DNA from: Gymnopus androsaceus JB14
Lineage: Eukaryota; Basidiomycota; Agaricomycetes; Agaricales; Omphalotaceae
Direction of reading: 5' to 3'
Assembly: GCA_009733575.1 (NCBI GenBank)
Contig: ML769462.1
Span: 176,204 to 240,203, forward strand
Length of the DNA stretch: 64,000 nt
Positions within the stretch are counted from its first letter, which is position 1. Every line of letters begins with the position of its first letter. The notes under the pieces are model-generated. The model saw nothing but the letters and a program-made list of their open reading frames with translations, ran no database searches and was not told where the DNA came from. Below, piece by piece: positions 55,401-64,000 of the stretch. The position numbers were made by a program, and so were the translations under genes.

Positions 55401-56949
55401 ACCTCGACACGACCGCATCGTTGACGAGATGAAGTTGAGGTCGTCGAAATGACCCTCCTCTCTGAGCCTTCTGCTTGTGATATCAGTCCGCATGACCTGT
55501 GTAACTCTTTCAAAGGTCCTTGGCATGGTCCTAAGTGAGGCGACACCGAAACTTCCTCGACGAGCCGATGGTCTTTTCTTACCGACATAGCAAACGGCGT
55601 TCAAACTTCCATCTACGCCCAGCTACTCTAATTCTGGTCAGCCTTGCCAGAGTAGTCATTGTCGCCGAGTCTCAATATGGTTCTGATGGATCATTTCCCC
55701 GCAATTTTTTTTTTTCGCCGTGGAAAAATGCACTCAAAGGTTCTTTCTAGTACTTCAGTTCTCGCTTCCTTCGCCCTCTTTCTGAGAGGGCTTTATAATC
55801 TTATCGTTGTTAATTCACTTTCAGCTACGATCGTCTGCCTAACATTTTTTGCGTTCTTCACTGGAAATTCATCTCTCGTTCAGAGCTGTATTTTAAATTT
55901 GCGTTGTTGACGCTGTGCTACCCATCGGAGTCTCCAAGACCAGAATCTCCAGTTTGTTCTCAGTTCCTCTATGCATGCTCTTTCTACGTTGCTGCTCCTC
56001 TCCTTCATCTTACGGTTCTTGATTTGAACTTATGTGTATGGTCTTTTGACCCCCTTTTCTTGCACGGATCCCTCATCCATGTACGTCTTGCTGTTTTTTT
56101 GTGGGCGGTGTAGGCGGTGTATGTTGTAGTTTATAGTACCAAAAATCAGATGCATTCGGAACTTGTCTGGATTCAATTTAATAACTGGCCCATGCAATCT
56201 AGGTTTAGTGACGACTCTCCAGACATTTAGCACCTTAATGAATTGAAACCAACTGCGCAACGAGCCCGACCAGCAAGGCAAGTGTTTAATAGCCTCTTTA
56301 TTTCCGGGATCATGGAAAAATTCTGTCACTGGCAGCTACGTCTTTACTGTAGGCCTGGCCGACGTAGACAATATCAAGGGACTTGACTCATAGTTAGGGT
56401 AGTGAGAATGAAAGGTGAGGCGCAAATCGTAGTATGTAGTGCGCTCCGACTCGTCGGCCGTTTACTGTACTTAGTCTTCAGCTACTGTTTGAAGATAGTA
56501 AGTATAAGTAGATCAGAAGCATCCCAACTTGAACCTGGGGTACTACCGCTGTCAGAAGAGAGGTTCGGAGGCCTACATCGGTACTGAGAGTTTGATAAGA
56601 AAGAAATAAGTTTGTTATTTTCGGAACGCGGAGGCTGTTCAGTGAACCGCTGTTATTTACTGCTGCACCACTATAGCAGACTCACAACCAATGACTGAAG
56701 TAAGTCTCAATGCGATCGATGAGCCATTAACAGTATACTTATGTTGAAAGAGAACGTGTAAAAAATCGTGATACAGAATTTGGAAGCGAAAAGGGTTTGT
56801 TAGGCAATGAGACAGGTTAAATCACGTACAAGCAATGAGAGATGGCTAGCGGGAGTCCCAGAGATAACGGTGCTTGCCACACCGAATGCTCAGGAACCGG
56901 GGTTCAGCACTTGGATGCCGTGTAATAGACCTTCCTTCTTTCCTTCCTA
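55401..56949. other. Rearranged, diverged segment without an intact gene
   Basis: The part near 55.95-56.15 kb resembles 43.23-43.40 kb (CTCTCCTTC-TC and TTTGAACTTATG-GT shared). 56.56-56.72 kb resembles 58.92-59.16 kb. Open frames are short and without domains. Confidence 0.45.
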
Positions 56950-58510
56950 ATTGGGTATGTCAGATCCTGAGCAGACATTGACAGACTCATAGGCCTGAAT
57001 CCCACCCCATACGGAGGTTATTGAACGCCTGGTTCAGTCCTTGCTGCTCGGGCTCGGGGTTGGGTTCAATTCATGAACACACGATATTTGGATAGAGTCG
57101 TCCAGATTGCATCCCCCTGACTTGAAGTAGCACAAGCTCCGAATGTAATTTTGCATCTGATTTGATATGTACAGAGACATGCATGGAGGAAAGATCATCA
57201 TGAAAGCCAGGGCCACGGTTGGCAAAACACTACACGCATAAGTTCAAATTAAGACGTAAGGAGAAGAACGGCATCTACGGAGCGACCGAGAAGAATAAGA
57301 GCGTAGAAAGAGCGGGGTACATGGAAGAACTGAGAAAATTTAAAAAATATGTTGAACTTCAAGTGGGGAGTCCGATAAATAATCTGAGAACAATGTCGAC
57401 GATGGTTACTGCGGCAAGCCCGTACATGCCAGACGTAAATGGCTGAAGCGGCCACCGCAACTACATGTAGCCTGCAAGTACGAAACCGCTACCTATGTAA
57501 ATTGCCACCTACCTACCAAGTACGCCTATGCGATTACAAGTCGTATATAGGCCACGTTTCCATATTCGCTGAGTATGTGAGAGCCAGGAAAATCAGCACT
57601 GAGTGTCTTCAGTCCCGCATGCATAGAACGTAGAAGTGGATGTTCCAATGTCATAGCATCTTGTCCACAGAGATGATAGATGCGGTCGTATCGAGGAACC
57701 TCCATCCGCCGAATGTCAGTGAGATACTGACGTAGGCACGACCGGATAGAGCCATTTTCTTGAGGCTCTTGCGAAGACGCAGTAGTTAGGTGTTCGCATG
57801 CTAATTCCGTCTCAATAGAGGCGGAACGCGTGAGGAATTTCCTTGGAAAAGCCAGCGACTTGCTATTGAGAGCCGTGTTAACTGAGCTGTTGTGTGCTGT
57901 TCCACCGAGGAATGGGATGGTGAAGTTGACCTATATACAAGCGCCCACTTTTCGTACCACTTCGAAGCAGAAAATGAATCGACTTGACACAGTTTTCGTG
58001 AATTTTCCATCTGGCGTCATCACCTTCGAGTCCATGCCCATCGTCTTGGCGAGGTCTGGCACGGTTATTGCAGTATTCCTGAATAGCAGTCTCACCACTG
58101 ATCCCTTTATGCCACTGAAGAGCGACGGGGATGAAGAGAGAGACTGTGTGTAGTCGATCGTGCCGCTGTCTACAAAATATGTGGACATTAGGATGGCGTG
58201 ATGCTAATGCTAGAAGACAGCGCATTGGAACTGTTTGATAAGGATGGGTGCATCTTTACCATTTGTTCCTGGCATATCGGAGTAAAAAATTCGAAAGTTG
58301 AGGCACCTATGACAGATCTGTGTAGATGGCATAAGGAGCCTCTTGCATAAACGTTAACGGATACTCACGCGGACGAAAAAGTCGGCATCACAGCAGTGGC
58401 CAACGTAGTGAGCACCATCTACAACAGTCCACATAGGTCCAGATCCCAGCGTCCTTGCAAATCTTGACCATCTCCTTCCACGGCATCGCTATTTGGCCTC
58501 GTATATCCGA
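56950..58510 (-). pseudogene. Inverted class-V aminotransferase-like pseudogene, copy M5
   Basis: Reverse-orientation, diverged copy of 41.85-43.50 kb. On the minus strand at 58.4-57.9 kb it reads a VDGAH-like word (with GATGGTGCTCAC), then VALQWHKGISGETAIQEYC and a KIHENC piece. The better preserved VALQWH...EYC stretch is what best supports the family call. Matching continues through its downstream sequence to about 57.0 kb. Confidence 0.55.
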
Positions 58511-59154
58511 GCGTATCTAACGGGCCAATCCCAAAATAGCTAATCTATAAAGATATATCGGGTAATAAAAAGTCTACGCCTAGTGAGGACTCTTGTGTAG
58601 CAACGTCAGCCTCCTAGAGGGTGACATAAACAGTTGAGAACGACGGGGAGTGGACATCGATGGAGACTTGATCGGGAAAAAAATTCTTCAGCTAACTTAC
58701 ATTTACTGTAGTAGGATTGGCAGACATAGGCATGTGTATCTGATTGGCGGACATAGGCATATGTATCTTTAATTATTTAGGAACCAGGCTCATGGCTAGT
58801 TAGCGACCCCAGTCAGGGCTCTCCATGTAAATACTCAATAGAAATTCAGATCGATTCAATGTAGATCAGAGGCATCCTTAAATGGGACTTCACAACGACC
58901 CTCCCGATTGTCGGAGGAGAGGTTCATGCGTGACGCGTTGAGTCATTTATCGCGTGGGCCAACGCCTGAATCTTCCTGAAGGATTAACATACTGAGAGAT
59001 TAAGAAAGACTTGCTATTTTTGAAACACAGTACCTCACCGTCATACATAGCTTGTTCAGTAAACCGCTGAGCGGTTATTTGCTGTCAGAGCAAAGTCACC
59101 GGTGAGCGAAATAAGTCTCGACGAGGATCTGAGTTGTGTATCTGGGACCTCGTC

Positions 59155-59610
59155 GAGCCATTAACAGTTATTTGTCCGAAAGCGGAAAAATGTCAAGGAT
59201 TCATGAAAGAGAAAGTTGTGGATAGACCACCAATTTTGAATTCGTACGAATGCCGAAAGGTTTCAGCGTTCGTCGAGCCATTAACAACTATTTGTTCGAA
59301 AGCGGAAAAACGTCAAGGATTCAAGAAGTCGTGGATGGACCACCAAGAATTCGTACGAATGCCGCAAGTTTTCAGCGTTCGTTCGAGCCATTAACAACTA
59401 TTTGTTCGAAAGCGGAAAAACGTCGGGGATCAAGAAGTTGTGTGGACCACCAAGAATTCGTACGAATGCTGCAAGGTTTCAGCGTTCGTTCGAGCCATTA
59501 ACAACTATTTGTTCGAAAGCGGAAAAATGTCAAGGATTCATAAAGTTGTGGATGGACCGCCAATTTTGAACTCGTACGAATGCCGAAAGGTTTCAGCGTT
59601 CGTCGAGCCA
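59155..59610 (+). repeat. Tandem repeat, four units of 107-120 bp
   Basis: GAGCCATTAAC starts units at 59155, 59275, 59385 and 59492, with a partial fifth at 59605. Inside each are TTCGAAAGCGGAAAAA, GGACCACCAA and TTCGTACGAATG (with the palindrome TTCGTACGAA). A single related GAGCCATTAACAG word sits near 56.72 kb. Confidence 0.9.
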
Positions 59611-60011
59611 TTAATACTATATCAAAGTTGTACTATTTCAACGTCACAACTTATATTGAGTCTGACTACGGGAACCAAAGCCATTAACAGCTAATGAAAT
59701 TGTGCAGCAGAGCCGAAGCTGAAGGTCCACGAGGGCGACCCTTGCGACCCCTGACAATACGAGTAATTCAGATACACATAGATCGAAGGACTTCCTGACC
59801 CTTTAAAAAGCTCAACCGTTCGTATGTTCGTGTGCTCAACGTTGATCTCCTTCTCTTGCGAACAGCGTCAAGAACACGGCCTTTACCTTTTTTGAATTTT
59901 CGAAATTTTCCTTTATATATGCCCAAAGCACATGTACATACATCCTTTCTTTTCCTCTAACAAAAAGGAAACACCTTTGAAGCTTATACACATTGTGGAG
60001 ATTTTACTTCG

Positions 60012-61192
60012 ATGTGTAACCGCTGTCGGAGTGCAAGGTACTGCTCTCTTTAGCCCAGTTGATGCATAGTTTTTAACGCATCTCGAATCATAGCTCAGTC
60101 GCTGAAAGGGCTCGCTTTCATCAGTATTCGAACCATTTACTTCCCCGGCAGCAGCAACGATAGTAAGCAATAGTTCATTCGTGTGGCGTGCAGAGACCTA
60201 ATTTTCGTTGTCAGTGATGATCCCAATCGGACGGTCAGTTCCGACGTCGCGAACGAAATGCAATTATTTACCGGAGAGCCCCACATAAATTGGATTGGCG
60301 AAAATTCATATATGCCCCCACAGAACATCCCTGAACACACGTACTGGAAGGGAACACAACACAACTCACCTAGTCTGACCCACCCGGTATCGGTAAACCC
60401 GATACCATCCCGGTACGGTCCCAACCATTCCAGCCTATCTGTCGGACAGCAGTCAAGCTTCCAAGGGCACCCCACCCCGTCACAGCACAGTATATTCCCT
60501 TCCCAATCTAGGCAGCAGTTAGATTCCCTGAGGCACGCAGTAGTCCCAGCGATAGAAACCACTTTGAAAGACGTCCACACATCGCCCAGTGCTTCCGGCA
60601 TGTACGCTCTTCAGTATTCGCAATGGTCAGGCCCCCAGTCGGCGCCGCCAAATGATCTACACCTAGCCCATCCCAACACCACGGCCATGATGATATCGCC
60701 ATCATCGTTCACCCATGGCACCTCATCGAAATACAAGTACCCATCCTCGGCGTATACACCGAATGATCTATCCCTAGCCCAGTCCAGCGTTTCGTCCATG
60801 TTGTCATCACCGTTAGCCCTATCATTGATCCAGAGCGGATCTTCAGGATCGTCGGTGGGATACACATCCGACAATCCACTCCCAGACCAGTTCACAGGAT
60901 CACTATCGCCGCTCCCAATGAGCCCATCTTCGTCAACCCGAAGCGAAGGTTTCCGTTGTGACATTTGCGGTAACTGGCTCTCAACCAAACAAAATTTGCG
61001 CAGTAAGCACTGGTTTTTTCTCCTTCATTATTTTGACTTACCAGTTCATGTTATTTAGTTCACGTTGAAGGAAAACACGAAGACAAAAATTATCACTGTT
61101 CCCGCTGCGGGAAGGCATTTCCATATAGTTCATCTCGGAATCGTCATGAGAAGCGCCACTGTCCCGCTATTCGTGCGTCTTCGAGACCTTGA
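60012..61192 (+). CDS. C2H2 zinc-finger protein, paralogue 2
   Basis: Diverged paralogue of the gene at 44403. Exon 1 reads MCNRCRSA, exon 2 IRTIYFPGSSND, exon 3 begins DDPNRTVSSDVANEMQL, and exon 4 completes the fingers. The introns are at the same codons with the same phases. HAVVPAIETTLKDVHTSPSA, SSAYTPNDLSLA and LPDQFTGSLSPLPMSPSSST are conserved between the two, while the Ser/Pro-rich parts vary in length in multiples of three. Fingers: CDICGNWLSTKQNLR with HVEGKH, then YHCSRCGKAFPYSSSRNRH with a following CHC. It ends IRASSRP. Frame-preserving differences suggest that both genes have been under selection. Likely a nuclear regulator; targets unknown. Confidence 0.72.
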
Positions 61193-62517
61193 ACGTATCG
61201 TCACCTTGAAAGAGTACAACAAATAATTGTATTTTCCTCTCGCTCTCGCTTTTGCATTGCTTTCTAGCTGTCCCAATGTTGTTTGTATATTAGATTGACT
61301 CTCTATAATAATAACTACATCGTCTGAAAACTCAGTCAGCGAAAATTGAACTATAATTCGGGTCAGATTTTTGAACGCACATAAAAAATATAAATAATCG
61401 GAGTCACATCGACTCTGAAAAGCACCGTCATTGTCTACGAGAGATGAGACCCCTGGACTAGTCGGCAGAATACTTGAGCAGATCGTACTGAAATTCTGAG
61501 AGCGTGATTGTGATTAGATTCAGACTCGTCGGAGGTCATTATCTTCTCCCTTCGTGATCTATGTGCAGTATAGTCCGGGTGAATCCTGGAGAACCTGTCA
61601 GCGAAAAAGCTTGATAAATGGAGCTCCGTATCCAATGTGCTTATGACCCTTTCCCGCAGATCAGCTATGCTGTTACAATTCGGAGGGAATGAAGTTGGAT
61701 GTGAATGTCAAGGCACGAGAAAAGAGAAAGTGTTGCGGAAGAGGAGACAGGAGACAATCGTAGGGATGGGTCGGGTTTACCATCATTCCAGCCATGCTTT
61801 AATAGTAGCCGGGTTAATAGCCGGGGTTAGGTTAAACCAAATCGGGTTACCATCATTAGTCAAGAGGCGACGCGAACACACAATCCCACGCTAGCAGCGA
61901 GGGTACCCTAGGGTACCAAAAAGGAAGGAGTCTATATCAGGTCCATCGGTGAATTCGAGGGGAACTTCGATTGGTATAACTCGATCCCATCAAAATTCTT
62001 TGGGATCCGCAAACCTGTCGAATTCCTTGATATGACACTTTCTCGACCGTTTGCTCTCCGTTCCGTCACAGCCGTGACCCGACTTGGACGGACTTTTTTT
62101 CTTCAAGCCGGATTGAAAGCCATGCATCTTTCAATTTATCTCGGAATTTTTCACTGCAGATCAGCTGAGCTACAGGAGCCCATAGGCAATCTGGATCAGG
62201 CAGAGGGAAGGCTGAGGAGGGTAAGTAGGAAGTCGGAAGAATCTGACTTGGACAGGGTTTTACATTTTTTATTGTATTGTAGAAATATATTGGATTCTTT
62301 ACAAAAATGTGCCGCTGAGCATTTACCGCCTGCTTCCAGGTTCCTGCTTTCTACGCATCGTTTTTTCTTTCCTGAGTGGCATCATGATAACTTGGAGTTT
62401 CAAATTGCGTGTCCGTGACGGTCCATCAAATCAATTCTCTCTTCAAGTAGAATCCATTCAGATCCATCCGTATCACTGAGTATACCCAAGAACTTACCCA
62501 TTGGCAACACATTAAGT
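61193..62517. other. Region without a supported gene
   Basis: 61.2-61.7 kb is a diverged copy of DNA downstream of the first C2H2 gene. A 128-codon frame at 62.03-62.42 kb has no domain I recognise and is not called. Short runs such as GGGTTACCATCATT and GGGTTTACCATCATT near 61.77-61.86 kb form a local duplication. Confidence 0.4.
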
Positions 62518-63605
62518 GTGCTACATTGGTGTATGTATAACAAGTAAGTATGTGTACAACACGTTGGTGCTCAATTACCGCTCAATGGATGCACCAGCAC
62601 TCCGACCTTAATTGTCATGCCTCCAGCGCTCTCCTGAACTTCTGAACACCTTCTGAAGTGCTTACTTCAATAAGAAATGGGCTCGGAGAGGAACAATGAC
62701 GAGAAAATACCTTTTTAGGGCTTGTTCCTGCGTTATGACACATTCCGGTTGTATTCTGCTCCTTCTTGATGGGATCAAGTTCTACCCATTGACTGTGTAC
62801 CCGGTGAATTCACTGCCGCTATCTGATAGGATTGAATGGTACAATTGGTACTGTTTATGGTGCATAACGGCTCCATTTACCATTGGTACCCTTTTGCCAG
62901 CACTGCTAGCATGGGATTGTGTGCTTGCTGTAGTCTGTAGAATCCTCGTGAGTACATAGTTGATTGGTATTACTCGATAGATAAAACTATTGAGAAACCC
63001 CGTTTTGCCAGGAACCCTAGGTTTCTTGGGAAACCCCATGCAAATGTCATTGTAGGGTTTCTGTTGATTTGGCTGCTGCCCAGCTGGATGCTCCATTTTC
63101 CTGGGCATTCCTGGGTGCTTCAACACTTTCCTTGTCATTGGGCCATAGACTCTATCATTCTTACCACCTCACCATTGTAATAAATTTACTTTATTCAATT
63201 TATCACCATGTTTTTGGCTCAGAGAGCTCTTACTGTTCACCATCTGATGCCCAGGATGCTGATTCTCAGCAAAGTAGGAGGTCTTAAAGGCAGATATATG
63301 AGTAAGAAGCATTCAGAGGTCATCTTGACCTGTTTTTTCTTACTGGATCCCATCAAGAAGGAGTGGAATACAACTGGAAGGTGTCATAAAGTAGGAACAG
63401 GTTCAAAAAAGGTATTTTCTCATCATTGTACATCCCTGAACCCATTGCTTATCATAGTAAGCGCCTCGGAAGGTATTCGGAAGCTCGGAAGAGCACTGGA
63501 GGCATGACAATATTTGAAGTTAGCAACAAGAAAGCCCATCAGGCACTAATCAAGCACTACCGATGTGTACTACGCAATACGCAGGGATATGCACCAGTTC
63601 TACTT
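62518..63605. mobile_element. Foldback (long inverted repeat) element
   Basis: The left arm, about 62518-62776, is inverted as the right arm, about 63344-63605. Exact matches include CTCCTTCTTGATGGGATC, ATTGTCATGCCTCCAG and GAGAAAATACCTTTTT; the remainder is roughly three-quarters to four-fifths identical by eye. The spacer of about 570 bases holds, from 62980 on, a copy of the right half of the TIR element seen at 24.88-25.69 kb. No transposase is encoded. Confidence 0.65.
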
Positions 63606-64000
63606 TGGTTCTACTTACTTTAATTTCTTAGTCCCTCCATGATTCACTGTTCAGGCATGTAATTCTGGGATGAAGATTGAGTTGCTGAGAATCCATTCAG
63701 CTGGACTCAGCTGATACAGAATGTACCAGAGTTAAAAAAGGTCATTAGTCTGAATGTTGCACTGAGACAAAAACTGCACTCATTGCTTAAGATTTCCAGG
63801 TGTCAGCTGCTGCCACGCTGATACACCGATTTTTTGGCTAAGGCTAGAACTGCGCAGAACCAATAATCCTAGGTTCTGTTAGTAACAAAACACGGTCAAT
63901 AAGAGAACTATAGTGAGCCCGAGCTGATAGTTAAAATCTACCGAGGACCTATTCTACCCAAGAGGTTGCAGAGTAACAGTACGTGCAATGGTACCAGAGA
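63606..64000. other. End of window, nothing identified
   Basis: No gene, repeat or RNA feature was recognised in the last 395 bases. Confidence 0.5.

Noticed and set aside
59134..59694. Three overlapping frames of 83-86 codons across the tandem repeat
   Set aside because: The frame passes from one to another with each unit-length change; only the repeat itself explains them.
62032..62418. 128-codon plus-strand frame starting MTLSRPFALRS
   Set aside because: The N-terminus looks mildly presequence-like, but the remainder has no domain and the region is repeat-rich.
1..64000. tRNA genes, CRISPR arrays, viral genes or autonomous transposase/reverse transcriptase
   Set aside because: I looked for T-loop words, regular spacer arrays and typical polymerase or integrase motifs and saw none.

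Overview
ORGANISM. The window is nuclear DNA from a filamentous basidiomycete, most likely a mushroom-forming agaricomycete. Genes are split by many GT-AG introns of about 45-65 bases. The set of genes also fits: a GPI-type chitin deacetylase, an F-box/LRR protein of basidiomycete style, Ser-rich single-pass membrane proteins, a GH27-like galactosidase, CCCH-finger proteins and a pair of C2H2-finger proteins. No tRNA, rRNA, CRISPR array or recognisable autonomous transposon was seen. LAYOUT. 0-7.4 kb is gene-poor: repeats, one small secreted protein (minus) and a stray cysteinyl-tRNA-synthetase-like fragment. 7.4-9.5 kb holds a chitin deacetylase (minus). 12.1-24.6 kb is the best gene block: a mitochondrial ribosomal protein of the mL44/Mrpl3 type (plus), converging on a large minus-strand gene with six CCCH fingers, WG/GW motifs, two RRM-like domains and RING-IBR. 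That gene shares a 173-bp promoter region with the AP-1 gamma-adaptin gene (plus). A truncated inverted paralogue of the CCCH gene follows at 22.5-24.6 kb. 24.6-31.5 kb is repeat-rich (TIR element, hairpin elements, palindromic arrays) and carries two divergent paralogous membrane-protein genes. 32-37.6 kb holds a GH27-like galactosidase, a universal-stress-domain protein and an F-box/LRR protein, all minus. 38-61.2 kb is a strongly rearranged segment. The SF3B1 (U2 snRNP) gene occurs twice with an exact 12,440-bp offset, plus a 5' fragment. Between and around the copies lie up to five decayed copies of a class-V aminotransferase-like pseudogene in both orientations, two paralogous C2H2-finger genes and satellite-like repeats. 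61.2-64 kb ends with a long foldback inverted repeat. HOW THE GENES FIT. Most genes are ordinary housekeeping or cell-wall functions (splicing, vesicle coats, mitochondrial translation, wall remodelling, stress). The least ordinary protein is the CCCH/WG-GW/RRM/RING-IBR fusion, which ends before the RING2 domain that should carry the catalytic cysteine. CAUTION. Several conserved genes carry scattered one-base insertions. The stretch from about 47.05 to 50.88 kb looks like an insertion-rich, uncorrected copy of 40.94-44.56 kb. Some broken frames, and possibly the SF3B1 duplication itself, may therefore be assembly or haplotype artefacts rather than biology.
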